Origin: an uncultured Prevotellaceae bacterium
GTDB taxonomy: Bacteria; Bacteroidota; Bacteroidia; Bacteroidales; Bacteroidaceae
NCBI GenBank assembly: GCA_902762325.1
Contig: CACWNV010000003.1
Span: 62,001 to 126,000, forward strand
Length of the DNA stretch: 64,000 nucleotides
Reading direction: 5' to 3'
Made by a program: the position numbers and the translations under genes. Shown here in pieces: positions 28,076 to 37,216 of this stretch (position 1 is its first letter; the number at the start of each line of letters is the position of its first letter). The notes under the pieces are model-generated. The model was not told the DNA's origin. It worked only from the letters and a program-made list of their open reading frames with translations, and did not search any database.

Positions 28076-28627
28076 TTAAATTTCGTCATATAATTGTAAT
28101 CCTTCATTCTTATCCTTCTTGTAATAGTCGGAAAGCATACCGATAAAGGTGGTTATCTCCTTCATGGCATGGTTGGTGTTGGGACTGATCTCCTTCTTTT
28201 GCAGCTTGAGGAGCATCATTCCATATAAGGCTTCCATACAGGTCTCTATCTCATTTACGTCCTTATGGCTCTTGTTCCTCAGTTCGACGATAAAGGGAAG
28301 CACCTTGTAGTATTCAGCATTGTAGAACGGGAACTTCGTGCTGTTGAGCAGCTGGGCATGTAGTTCAGCCATGTCCTGCAGGACTATCCTGTTAATCTGT
28401 AAATGTCCCGACTCACGTTTCCCTTCCTCATTCATCATCTTTATCAGGTTGCCAAACCAGTCTGCCAACTCTTCTTTCTGGTCTTCGGAATAATCAAATC
28501 TGCCGATATATTCGCGCCTGATATTTGTCAGAGAGCATCCATAGGCACGAATAAGGTCTTCTATCTGCCACATATACAGCAGATATTCGGCAATGCTATT
28601 CTTGCGTAATTCTTGTGCAATGTACAT
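28076..28627 (-). CDS. DUF4924-family protein
   Basis: 183 residues, mainly helical and charged, with no signal peptide or membrane segment. It resembles the Bacteroidetes DUF4924 family (N-terminal IAQELRKNSIAEYLLYMWQIEDLIRA block). Function unknown. Its ATG overlaps the upstream lysE-like stop by one base (TAATG), so the two are translationally linked, and rfbD follows after 9 bp. Confidence 0.8.
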   Translation of the reverse strand: MYIAQELRKNSIAEYLLYMWQIEDLIRAYGCSLTNIRREYIGRFDYSEDQKEELADWFGNLIKMMNEEGKRESGHLQINRIVLQDMAELHAQLLNSTKFPFYNAEYYKVLPFIVELRNKSHKDVNEIETCMEALYGMMLLKLQKKEISPNTNHAMKEITTFIGMLSDYYKKDKNEGLQLYDEI

Positions 28628-29259
28628 TAATAACTAAATGTATATAGATTAAATACTGTTCCGATTAAGATGATGATAGAGAAAACAATCACCATGCTGC
28701 CAATAGATTTGTTGATAATGAGGATTCCATTGGTGTCGAACTTTTCTCTTACCTTATCAATCAGCCACGTTAACCCGAACCACCATAATAAAGCCCCTGC
28801 AATAATACTCAAGTATCCGAGCGTCATCTCCATCGGATGGTTAGGGACAACAAAGGCAAACTGGGCAAATGTCGCCATGAAGAGGAAGATGATCAACGGA
28901 TTTGATACCGTTACAAAGAAGGCGGTCACACCGTTGTGAATAAATGTACCTTTCTTGTAACCGCTGATGTGCATGTTCTTTGTGGGATTAGAACGCCAGC
29001 TATAGATTCCGAACAGAAGTAACAGGATGCTGCCGAAAATCTTCAGGGCGAATAATGTCTTGGGCTCAGTTACCAATTCCATGACAAAGCTCATACCGAA
29101 TCCTGTTATCAGCGCATAGATGAAATCACTGGCAGCCGCACCTATTCCAGTGACAAATCCATACCAACGCCCTTTGTTGAGCGTCCGCTGTACACAGAGG
29201 ACACCAACTGGTCCCATCGGTGCCGAAGCAATAATACCGATAAGGATACCCTTGATCAT
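28627..29259 (-). CDS. LysE-family amino-acid/metabolite exporter
   Basis: An inner-membrane protein of six hydrophobic segments with the LysE signature ASAPMGPVGVLCVQRTLNKG near the N-terminus. Substrate unknown. Start choice: the frame opens with a TTG at 29313, inside the -7 box (29303-29310), so that start is excluded. ATG 29295 would leave almost no leader. ATG 29259 (MIKGILIGIIASAP) gives a ~38-nt leader and puts the first helix at the N-terminus as is usual, so it is preferred. First gene of the operon. Confidence 0.85.
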   Translation of the reverse strand: MIKGILIGIIASAPMGPVGVLCVQRTLNKGRWYGFVTGIGAAASDFIYALITGFGMSFVMELVTEPKTLFALKIFGSILLLLFGIYSWRSNPTKNMHISGYKKGTFIHNGVTAFFVTVSNPLIIFLFMATFAQFAFVVPNHPMEMTLGYLSIIAGALLWWFGLTWLIDKVREKFDTNGILIINKSIGSMVIVFSIIILIGTVFNLYTFSY

Positions 29260-29302
29260 CTGATCCAATATGTCTATATGAAATAGGAATGGCATTATGG
29301 TG

Positions 29303-29310
29303 CAAAGATA
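29303..29310 (-). promoter_or_regulatory. -7 box of the lysE-DUF4924-rfbD-prfC operon
   Basis: TATCTTTG on the minus strand, directly upstream of the lysE-like gene. No clear -33 TTTG was found. Confidence 0.6.
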
Positions 29311-29427
29311 CAAAAAAGAACTCAGTTTGTATGGAGGTCATGAAAGTTTTTTATACACGAAAACAAATTTTTGTTAAATATGAAGAAATAACACCATCTT
29401 TCAAAGTTATTAATCCTAACTTTTGTT

Positions 29428-29435
29428 TACCTTTG
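29428..29435 (+). promoter_or_regulatory. -7 box of the ROK kinase gene
   Basis: TACCTTTG, 46 bp before the ATG at 29482. It shows that the GTG at 29446, which would follow almost without leader, is a less likely start. Confidence 0.6.
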
Positions 29436-29481
29436 CGGTAATAACGTGAAAAGAGTATTCACTAAACAAAAATTATATAAC

Positions 29482-30459
29482 ATGAACACACAAACAACTA
29501 TTAAACCCTATGTTATAGGTTTGGATCTTGGAGGTACGAATTCTGTTTTCGGTATCGTGGATAGTAGAGGCGAGATTAAGGCAACAACTGCTATTAAGAC
29601 CCAGGGCTTCGAGAAAGTAGAGGACTATGTCGATGCTTGTGTTCAGGCATTGCAGCCCATCATTGAGCAAGTGGGAGGTATCGAGCAGATTAAGGCAATG
29701 GGTATTGGAGCGCCCAATGGTAACTATTATAAAGGAACCATAGAGTTCGCGCCAAACCTCTCTTGGGGCCATAACGGTATTGTTCCCCTGGCAGACCTCT
29801 TCAAGGAAAGATTAGGAATCCCTGTAGGCTTGACGAATGATGCCAATGCAGCCGCCATCGGTGAGATGATCTACGGTGTTGCCCGTGGCATGAAGAACTT
29901 CATTGTCATCACATTGGGAACAGGTGTCGGTTCTGGTATCGTTATCAATGGTCAGGTAGTCTATGGATGTGACGGTTTTGCCGGTGAGTTAGGTCACGTC
30001 ATCATGCGTCGTGAAAACGGTCGTCTTTGCGGATGCGGACGTTATGGTTGTCTTGAGACCTATTGTTCTGCTACAGGTGTTGCCCGTACTGCCCGTGAAT
30101 TGCTGAGCACCACAGAAGAGCCTTCATTGCTTCGTGAATTGAAGCCTGAAGAAATTACCAGTCTTGATGTAAGTATTGCTGCCGGAAAAGGTGACAAGCT
30201 GGCGAATGAGATCTATCAGTTTACCGGTCAGATGCTCGGTGAAGCCTGTGCCGACTTTGCTGCTTTCTCATCCCCTGAGGCATTCATCTTCTTCGGTGGA
30301 ATGACAAAAGCCGGTGACCTCATCATGAATCCTATTAAGGAGGCATACGACAAGAATGTGCTGAAGATATTCCAGGGCAAGGCAAAGTTCCTCGTCAGCG
30401 GCTTAGAAGGTTCAAGTGCAGCTGTGCTTGGAGCAAGTGCTGTAGGATGGGAGATCTAA
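29482..30459 (+). CDS. ROK-family sugar kinase (glucokinase-like)
   Basis: 325 residues from ATG 29482. ATP-binding GLDLGGTNSVFGIVD (~13-27), GIGAPNGNYYKGTIEFAPNL, catalytic LTNDANAAAIGE (~116-127), phosphate loop LGTGVGSGIV, and the ROK zinc motif GELGHVIMRRENGRLCGCGRYGC (zinc Cys cluster CGCGRYGC, ~185-195) followed by LETYCS. Likely phosphorylates glucose or a related hexose; exact sugar not determinable. Single gene with its own -7 box and a strong terminator. Confidence 0.92.
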   Translation: MNTQTTIKPYVIGLDLGGTNSVFGIVDSRGEIKATTAIKTQGFEKVEDYVDACVQALQPIIEQVGGIEQIKAMGIGAPNGNYYKGTIEFAPNLSWGHNGIVPLADLFKERLGIPVGLTNDANAAAIGEMIYGVARGMKNFIVITLGTGVGSGIVINGQVVYGCDGFAGELGHVIMRRENGRLCGCGRYGCLETYCSATGVARTARELLSTTEEPSLLRELKPEEITSLDVSIAAGKGDKLANEIYQFTGQMLGEACADFAAFSSPEAFIFFGGMTKAGDLIMNPIKEAYDKNVLKIFQGKAKFLVSGLEGSSAAVLGASAVGWEI

Positions 30460-30486
30460 AGACTATATAGACTTACGGACATAAAA

Positions 30487-30524
30487 CAAGAAGAGGGCAT
30501 TTCATTTATGATGCCCTCTTCTTG
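30487..30524. terminator. Bidirectional terminator
   Basis: A perfect 14-bp stem CAAGAAGAGGGCAT with its complement at 30511-30524 and a 10-nt loop. It lies between the convergent ends of the ROK kinase and the ABC-2 permease operon. Confidence 0.9.
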
Positions 30525-30561
30525 TTGCTTATATCATTCTCTTTATACCATTCTTTTTTTA

Positions 30562-31830
30562 TTATAAGGAAATCTTGTCCTTCGCCTGCTTTGCCTTCTC
30601 TTTTAGAATGTTGATTCTTTCGTTAGCATGTCTTCGTGCCTGGATTATCTGGAAGCGATAGACGATACATGTCATAAAGAAATATACGACCACCTGAATC
30701 CATAGTGCCTGGTATTCCGTCTTTATGTCGGCAAGCGTCGCTCCCATCGAATTCATACGCACAAAGCCTCTTATGCCAAATGTTGAAGGTATCAAGGCTG
30801 CTATTCCCTGCCACATCCCCGGTATGCTGCTCTGCGGCCACGATATGCCGGAAAGGAAGAGGAAGGGGAGAGATGTGAAAACGACTAAAAGGATTACGTT
30901 CTCGCGGTATCTGACAAGACATGAAAGCATCATTCCAAAGAAGATACATGACAACAGATAGGGCGTCAGGAACGGAATTAACGGGGAATCTTCTGTGAGT
31001 AGTGTGTTAAACCCGAAAATCCGTGGAACTATAATAACCAGATAGGCAGACATGACGGCATAAATCATCAAGTAGCACAAAGACTTTCCTAATACTATCC
31101 TGAAGATACCGTTATAGTGTTTACTGACAGGAACAAGATCCTGGTATCGGTTGGTTTCACGAGCCGTTCCTGCCGACAAGCCAATTCCAAGTAATAACGT
31201 CTGCTGGATAATCAGTATCAAGACACAAGGAATGAGGAAGCTTCCATAGCCTGCCGTTGAATTGAACACCGGAACATCGGCGAACTCTAACGGCTGAGTG
31301 GTGATTTGATCCTCTCTGTTTGTGTAATTACCGGAAAGCCGTATCTGTATTGCCTTATTCATGTTGCTCGACACGGCCTGGGCAGATTGATAAATAGCCT
31401 TATAGGTGAGCATGAAACTCATGTTACAATACACACTCACATGGGATTGCTGGAAGCGGAACAGGACCTGCTCAAAATCGGGAGGGAAATACAGGAATCC
31501 ATGAACAATCTGTTTGGCGACCAAATCTTTAGCCTCATCGATACTATTGCAATGGTATGTTACTTTTACATCAGGAGAGGCATCGAGCTCACGGATAAAC
31601 TCACGGCTTGTCTTGCTATGTGACATGTCGATGATGGCGACAGGTACATTTTCAACACGTTCACTGCTATATGCCCATGAATAGAGTAGAGGATAGAGGA
31701 TAGGAACTAAGATAAAGAAGATTAACACACCCTCATCCGTAAAGGTGGTGCGCATCTCCTTTGCCCAGATATAGCACATGTCGCTGATACCTTGCTTGAT
31801 TCTTTGGAATATATTCTCTTTATCAGACAT
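30562..31830 (-). CDS. ABC-2-type efflux permease
   Basis: 422 residues. One N-terminal membrane helix (EGVLIFFILVPILYPLLYS), a large periplasmic domain (~60-190), then about five helices, with the GISWPQSSIPGMWQGIAALIPST loop typical of ABC-2/YhhJ-YbhR permeases. Second of two tandem permeases. No ATPase gene is in the cluster. Last gene of the operon, 6 bp after the previous one. Confidence 0.88.
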   Translation of the reverse strand: MSDKENIFQRIKQGISDMCYIWAKEMRTTFTDEGVLIFFILVPILYPLLYSWAYSSERVENVPVAIIDMSHSKTSREFIRELDASPDVKVTYHCNSIDEAKDLVAKQIVHGFLYFPPDFEQVLFRFQQSHVSVYCNMSFMLTYKAIYQSAQAVSSNMNKAIQIRLSGNYTNREDQITTQPLEFADVPVFNSTAGYGSFLIPCVLILIIQQTLLLGIGLSAGTARETNRYQDLVPVSKHYNGIFRIVLGKSLCYLMIYAVMSAYLVIIVPRIFGFNTLLTEDSPLIPFLTPYLLSCIFFGMMLSCLVRYRENVILLVVFTSLPFLFLSGISWPQSSIPGMWQGIAALIPSTFGIRGFVRMNSMGATLADIKTEYQALWIQVVVYFFMTCIVYRFQIIQARRHANERINILKEKAKQAKDKISL

Positions 31831-31836
31831 TTTTCA

Positions 31837-33000
31837 TCAAGGTATATAAATGTATGTGAGCATCGCCCTCTTTATTGCCTTTAACACAAATAATGGCAGA
31901 CAAGCAAATATGCCTAATGCCATGAAATTGAACCACGCATCAACGAACGGGAAACCATTGAAGACACATGTCTGGAATATCATGTTGTAATGACGTAGCG
32001 GAAAGAGTTGTGCTATTCCCTCTATGGCAGGGTTCATGGCAAAGACAGGGAATGTCGCGCCGCATGTGGTGAATCCCAACATTGCCCAAAGTGAACAGAC
32101 ACTCATGGACATACGTAGCGACGGTACTATCCCGAAGATGAAGATACCGAAGCCTATGGAAGACAGGACAGCTAACAATCCCAATAGCATCAGCATCCAC
32201 ACGCCTCCAGGATGGGGGAATTGCAGGTATCCAAACAGATAATACATATACACATAAAAGATGGATAGGAACACCAGAAACTCTGGAAGAAGTTTTCCGG
32301 TCAGCGCAATGATGGTGTTGTTTCCTGCCATTGCAAACCAATTCTTCGATTTCTTTAGTTTCAGTTCCGTACCTAATGTGTAGGTCGTTATCAAGAACAT
32401 GAATAGCATCAGAATACCAGGAATCAGCATGGTACTAAGATACATGTTGTAATTTGCCCAAGGATTGTTAATCATGTGGAGGTCAAGAGCGATGGGTTGC
32501 AAGAACGTCTTGATCTGATCATCAGTAAATCCTTTGGCTCTCATTGTTGCCTGACCTACTCCTGCCGACCCCAAAAGGGCTACGGTTTTCAAGTCCTTGA
32601 AAAGAAGTGCACCAGCTGTCAGCGACACATTACTATAATATAAGGAGATTTTCGGTTGTCTTGAAGCAAACAAAGAACTCGTCGTGCCGTTCGGGATATA
32701 CAAGAAAGCATAGATCTCATTTCTTTGAATCGCTCTTCTCGCCTCATTGACATTCGGATAGTAGGCAACGACATTGCTGGTCTGGAAACCATCAAGGCGA
32801 CGAATAAGATTGCGACTTGTAGAGGTCTTGTCTAAATCTACAACACCGACAGGCATTTCCTGCGGTTGACCTTCGTTCATCAGTGTGGTGAAAAAGAAAG
32901 TCACAATGACAGGAAACACTATCATGCAAGTGAGATATACAGGATTGATCATTAAGATTCGACATTCCCGTAATGCAATCTTATAGATCTTATATATCAT
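31837..33000 (-). CDS. ABC-2-type efflux permease
   Basis: 387 residues with the same plan as the next gene: N-terminal helix (PVYLTCMIVFPVIVTFFF), periplasmic domain, five to six C-terminal helices. The ATG overlaps the stop of the HlyD gene by 4 bp. The two permeases probably form a heterodimer that exports a substrate through the adaptor and TolC partner; the substrate is unknown. Confidence 0.88.
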   Translation of the reverse strand: MIYKIYKIALRECRILMINPVYLTCMIVFPVIVTFFFTTLMNEGQPQEMPVGVVDLDKTSTSRNLIRRLDGFQTSNVVAYYPNVNEARRAIQRNEIYAFLYIPNGTTSSLFASRQPKISLYYSNVSLTAGALLFKDLKTVALLGSAGVGQATMRAKGFTDDQIKTFLQPIALDLHMINNPWANYNMYLSTMLIPGILMLFMFLITTYTLGTELKLKKSKNWFAMAGNNTIIALTGKLLPEFLVFLSIFYVYMYYLFGYLQFPHPGGVWMLMLLGLLAVLSSIGFGIFIFGIVPSLRMSMSVCSLWAMLGFTTCGATFPVFAMNPAIEGIAQLFPLRHYNMIFQTCVFNGFPFVDAWFNFMALGIFACLPLFVLKAIKRAMLTYIYIP

Positions 33001-33986
33001 TTATTCTTGATTATCAACGACATTCCAGGACGCAAACCGTCAAATTTGGCAACGGGACGAGCCTTTACTTCAAACGTCTTCAGATCATATTGTCCGCTGG
33101 CTTTCGTCGCCTTCCATACGGCATACGCTCCCTGATCTTTGATATAGAATACCTTCATGTTGATGTCTTTATTAAAAGCAGGAGAGAAAGCCGTGAATGT
33201 GTCGCCAACCTTCATGCCGTTCAAATGGTCTTCGCGCACATTGAATGTACCCCACAAATCGCTCATGATAGAAATACTCATGATAGGAGAGCCTGTTCCC
33301 ACCAGTTCTCCGACAACAGGATAGACCGAACTGACTTCTCCTTCAAACTGAGCTGTCTGTACCGTTTCCCGAATGTATGAGTCTACTTCCCTGATAGCGC
33401 CCTTGGCCCTGTTCACTTGAGCTGCGGCAGCACGCTTCTCTTCCTGACGGGCACCGTTGACTGCCATTTCATACTGACTCTTTGCCGCTTGTTCCTGAGC
33501 TTCAAACGCTTTATAGTTAGCATAGACCTCATCTCTTTTTTGGGCGGTCATGACACCCTCGTCATATAAACGCTGAACACGGTCGTATGATTTCTTGGCT
33601 ATTTCTAACCCAGCCTTTGCCTGTTGCCATAACTGATAAGCACCGCTGATCTGCTCTTTACGTGCACCGGCGTTAGCCATGTCACTTATAGCAGATGCAG
33701 CATCTTCTGCACTTTGCGCCTGAGCTCTTTTAGCCTTCACTTCAGGAGCGTCAATGATTACGAGCGTATCACCTACGTGAACATAATCGCCTTCTTTTAC
33801 ACGTAACTCTAAAATACGGCCAGGCACCTTACTGGACACGCGATATTCAGATACCTCAACTTCTCCCTGAATCATATCTGGAGTGCGGTCGAAGAGGAAG
33901 AAACCGATAACTCCAACTATTACCACTACTGCTATAAAACCTATTACAGCAAGTAAGATATTGTTATGTTGTGATTTAGCTGACAT
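32997..33986 (-). CDS. HlyD-family periplasmic adaptor (membrane fusion protein)
   Basis: 329 residues: one N-terminal membrane helix (LLAVIGFIAVVVIVGVIGFF), lipoyl-like half (YRVSSKVPGRILELRVKEGD, ~48-67), an Ala-rich coiled-coil hairpin (~80-205), then second lipoyl and beta-barrel parts. It links the inner-membrane permeases to the TolC channel. It begins 16 bp after the TolC gene. Confidence 0.92.
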   Translation of the reverse strand: MSAKSQHNNILLAVIGFIAVVVIVGVIGFFLFDRTPDMIQGEVEVSEYRVSSKVPGRILELRVKEGDYVHVGDTLVIIDAPEVKAKRAQAQSAEDAASAISDMANAGARKEQISGAYQLWQQAKAGLEIAKKSYDRVQRLYDEGVMTAQKRDEVYANYKAFEAQEQAAKSQYEMAVNGARQEEKRAAAAQVNRAKGAIREVDSYIRETVQTAQFEGEVSSVYPVVGELVGTGSPIMSISIMSDLWGTFNVREDHLNGMKVGDTFTAFSPAFNKDINMKVFYIKDQGAYAVWKATKASGQYDLKTFEVKARPVAKFDGLRPGMSLIIKNK

Positions 33987-34002
33987 ATTTTGCAGTTTTT
34001 AT

Positions 34003-35496
34003 TTAATACTCTAAAGTTCCTAATGCTTTCTTTAATTCAATTAGTGCAAGCTTCATTTCAATCTCCGCATCAATCTTCTGACTTTGTGCTAATTGCCATG
34101 CGGTCTGGGCAGCAATGACATCTGTCGTTTCAATGACGCCTTCACTAAAGCCTAAATTTGCGCAACGTAGATTTTCCTCAGCGCTTCTGATGTTCTTCTG
34201 TGTCATTGCGAGGCGCTTATTGGCCTCCTTCACTTTATATTGACATTGCGATACTTGTAAGTTGATTTTTTCCTGAACATCAGCCAATTCCATTTTAGCG
34301 ATGTTTGTCATGGCTTTAGATGCACGTACTTTGTATTTCCCTTCAAACCAGTTCCATACAGGTACTCTGACTATAACTCCTACATTCCATGCACCAGTAA
34401 ATTCTTTGGCAAATCCGTTGAATGGGTTGGGATTTGCCACTAAATATCCTCCTGTCAATGCCACCTGTGGAAGATAAGGGGCACGTATCAGATTTGTTGC
34501 CTCCTTGCTTAAACTAACCGTCTTTTCCAACATGCGCACCTCAGGACGCAGTGATGTGTCGACGAATTTCTGTTGCCATTCAAAATCGTTCGTGCAGGAT
34601 ATTTCATCCACTCCTTCATCAGCCAGTTCTATTGTATCATCCATTTCAATACCGCATAGCTGACACAACAACATCTTTGCCAATGATAATCCATTCTCTA
34701 CTTGAGTGAGTTGAATTTCTGCTTCGTTTTCCTTCACATCCACTTTTAAGCCGTCGGCTACCGTGGCGACACCCTCACCAATCATCTTATGGATGTCATC
34801 ATCTAATTTCCTGACAAGTTTCAGATAGCTTTCCGCAAGTTTCTGCTTTTGCCGGAGTGATACGATAGTCCAATATGTGTGGTCTATAGTAAATAAGGTG
34901 TTTTGTCTTTTCAGTTCGATGTCATCATCCACTATCTTTTCATTAATATCAGCCATGTGGTTAGCTGCCGTGATGGCTCCTCCCATAAATATCGGTTGTC
35001 TGACCATGACAGAGCCTGCCCAGATGTTACGTGTGTCTGTGCGAAACGCATCCCGAATGCTTTGGCCGATATTATTGCCCGTCTGAACAATAGGTGAGGT
35101 GAAGTCATTAAGTAGTCCTCCAAGACTCTCTGCTACTTGCGGTGTGATGATTCCTTGCTGGATAAGGTCGGTCAATACTCCCGATGCTTTCCCGCCAATA
35201 AATGAACCGACACTTGTACCAAGATTGCTGAGCATGTCCTTTTGAGAATTCTTCAGGAGAGACACTTCTTTACTTACGTGCTCATAGCCTCCTAATACAT
35301 CAACCTTGGGAAGATACTTTGTCCTTAAAGCCTTACGGATATTAATTGCCACATCCTGTTTGAATTTGACAATACTCAGTTGTTTGTTGTTTCTTAATGC
35401 CATGTTCCGGCAACTGTCTATCGTCAATACATTTTGGGCATTGGACGATGACACTATGCCGAAAAGAATTAATAAAGATAATAGCCGTTGCATCAA
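34003..35496 (-). CDS. TolC-family outer-membrane efflux channel
   Basis: 497 residues, signal peptide ending VSSSNAQ. Two internally similar helical halves: LTIDSCRNMALRNNKQL (~24) and the C-terminal segment RCANLGFSEGVIETTDVIAAQ (~445). Residues ~70-135 hold an insert predicted as extra helix and loop. It heads the tripartite export set and stands 13 bp after the coiled-coil gene. Confidence 0.93.
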   Translation of the reverse strand: MMQRLLSLLILFGIVSSSNAQNVLTIDSCRNMALRNNKQLSIVKFKQDVAINIRKALRTKYLPKVDVLGGYEHVSKEVSLLKNSQKDMLSNLGTSVGSFIGGKASGVLTDLIQQGIITPQVAESLGGLLNDFTSPIVQTGNNIGQSIRDAFRTDTRNIWAGSVMVRQPIFMGGAITAANHMADINEKIVDDDIELKRQNTLFTIDHTYWTIVSLRQKQKLAESYLKLVRKLDDDIHKMIGEGVATVADGLKVDVKENEAEIQLTQVENGLSLAKMLLCQLCGIEMDDTIELADEGVDEISCTNDFEWQQKFVDTSLRPEVRMLEKTVSLSKEATNLIRAPYLPQVALTGGYLVANPNPFNGFAKEFTGAWNVGVIVRVPVWNWFEGKYKVRASKAMTNIAKMELADVQEKINLQVSQCQYKVKEANKRLAMTQKNIRSAEENLRCANLGFSEGVIETTDVIAAQTAWQLAQSQKIDAEIEMKLALIELKKALGTLEY

Positions 35497-35509
35497 ATAT
35501 ATGTTTTAT

Positions 35510-36382
35510 TTACTTGAAAGAAAAACTCTTGGAACCGATCATGTGTCCATCTGCAAAGATACTGACCCTGTATGTTCCGCCGGACATCGCTTGATTAACA
35601 TTCCAGAAAAGAGAAACCGGAGTTTCCTGACCACCATATTCAACACTTTTCTTCATAGAGTATTCCAGGGTACGATTCTCATAATTGAATGTTCCGCCTT
35701 CACCTAAAACTGAACCGGTAGGAGTGGTGATTCTGACATATACATTCTTCATGCCACTTGACGCTGTGACATTCTTTGCCAAGGCGAAGTCAACTTGAAC
35801 AACCTTACATTTGTTCATGTCCTCAGTCTTCTTTCCACGCTTGTTCTTTGCGGTCATATTAATGGCGATAGCATCCAACTGGGCGGCAATGGCAACTTTC
35901 TCAGAAAGAGATTGCTTTTCGGTGTTTAAGCCGGCAATCTTATTTGTTGCTTCCTGAAACTGGGCTTTTACTCGTGTGTTCTCTTCAACAAGATTCTGAT
36001 TCAGACGATTCAATGAATCAATTTCTAAAACGTAGCTTCGTAAAACGGCACGAACCGTTGCAAGCTCTTTCTTCAGACGAGTTATTTCACGGGCATCATT
36101 AGCCTTTACTCTTTGAAGCTCTGCCAATAGACGCTGGGTTTTTTCTTGTTCAGCAGAAAGTTGCTCAATAATGGAATCATTGTTAATCTGAGTTTTCATT
36201 TCGCTATACTGAGCCGCGAATTGCTGATACTCATTCTCCATTTCTTTTTTGTCTAACTCAGCGAGTTCCTGCATTTCGCGATTCTCCTGCTTCTGCTCAT
36301 CCAGATTCTTATAAAGATAAATCAAACCACCGATGAGCGCGGCAAAAATAATCGCTAAAAGAGCTATCAATATTTTTTTCAT
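35510..36382 (-). CDS. Membrane-anchored coiled-coil protein of unknown function
   Basis: 290 residues from ATG 36382 (MKKILIALLAIIFAALIGG), giving a single N-terminal membrane helix; the frame opens upstream at 36421. Residues ~25-155 are a long coiled coil rich in Glu, Lys and Gln. The C-terminal ~90 residues (VVQVDFALAKNV...YVRITTPTGSVLGE...GTYRVSIFADG) look like an extracellular beta-sandwich. Conserved proteins of this plan occur in Bacteroidetes, function unknown. Being 13 bp ahead of tolC, it is probably cotranscribed and may assist the export system (inference). Confidence 0.75.
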   Translation of the reverse strand: MKKILIALLAIIFAALIGGLIYLYKNLDEQKQENREMQELAELDKKEMENEYQQFAAQYSEMKTQINNDSIIEQLSAEQEKTQRLLAELQRVKANDAREITRLKKELATVRAVLRSYVLEIDSLNRLNQNLVEENTRVKAQFQEATNKIAGLNTEKQSLSEKVAIAAQLDAIAINMTAKNKRGKKTEDMNKCKVVQVDFALAKNVTASSGMKNVYVRITTPTGSVLGEGGTFNYENRTLEYSMKKSVEYGGQETPVSLFWNVNQAMSGGTYRVSIFADGHMIGSKSFSFK

Positions 36383-36565
36383 TTCCCAAATTAAAAGCAA
36401 AGTTGTATAATGTACATGCAAAATTAAACATTTCGTCTTAAAGATAAGGTCATCTCGTGATGCCTATTCTTTAAAAAAGTTAATTCTCCCATTTTTATGG
36501 AAAAATCGAACATCTTTAATCAAGGATAGATGCCTTAGTTCTCTAATTCAGAAATGCTTGTTTCG

Positions 36566-37006
36566 TTATTTGTTGAACAGGTCGTTTATAAAATCATCTA
36601 AGTCCTTCTCTAATCCTGCCATCAGATCTCCGCCTATAATAACGGTGTCATCATCTGCTATATATAATTCAGCTACGTTCTCCTTGTCGTCATTCTCCAA
36701 GACAAAGCTATACGGTTTAATGATGCCAAGGTTATCCACTTCACTATGCACACGTTTGAAAATATTTCTAAGGATAACAGCTATCTGATCATAGAAATCT
36801 TCATCCTTATTATCAATCCATTGTTCAACAACACATCGGGTTATTTCCTGGTCATCATCGTCAAAGGCAAGTATTTCGCCACTTTCCTGTAAAACTCTGA
36901 TGTGAATATCAGTTAGCAGGGATGTGTCTTCGTTTGCGGGGAATTTTTGTGCAATTTTCCTGATTGCGCGTTCAACCTGTTTAATGGTTTGTTCTGTTGC
37001 TTTCAT
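36566..37006 (-). CDS. Conserved acidic protein of unknown function
   Basis: 146 residues, cytosolic, strongly acidic (AFDDDDQE, YIADDDTVIIGGDLMAGLEKDLDDFIND). I do not recognise a named domain. It has its own full -33/-7 promoter and is separated from the export operon by ~180 bp that hold no gene. It diverges from rseC. Confidence 0.75.
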   Translation of the reverse strand: MKATEQTIKQVERAIRKIAQKFPANEDTSLLTDIHIRVLQESGEILAFDDDDQEITRCVVEQWIDNKDEDFYDQIAVILRNIFKRVHSEVDNLGIIKPYSFVLENDDKENVAELYIADDDTVIIGGDLMAGLEKDLDDFINDLFNK

Positions 37007-37035
37007 TGTAAATGATTACTTGTTTTTATTCATTG

Positions 37036-37066
37036 CAAATATACGGCAATTTGAGAAAAACACAAA
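37036..37066 (-). promoter_or_regulatory. Promoter of the acidic protein gene
   Basis: On the minus strand, TTTG (37063-37066), a 19-bp spacer and TATATTTG (37036-37043). Confidence 0.75.
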
Positions 37067-37134
37067 ATAATTACCAAAATTATTTGAGAACACAAGAAAT
37101 AAAACTTGTTTTGGAGGAAAATATTTAGTATTTA

Positions 37135-37166
37135 TTTGTTAATTTAAAATTATAATACTATTTTTG
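37135..37166 (+). promoter_or_regulatory. Promoter of the rseC-rnf operon
   Basis: TTTG (37135-37138), a 20-bp spacer and TATTTTTG (37159-37166); rseC starts 51 bp later. Confidence 0.75.
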
Positions 37167-37216
37167 CAATGCAATAATTATCACGCATTATTTGAAACTC
37201 GTCATTTCCTAATTTC

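Noticed and set aside
29313-29446. Riboswitch between lysE-like and ROK genes
   Set aside because: Only promoter elements were seen; no conserved aptamer-like structure.
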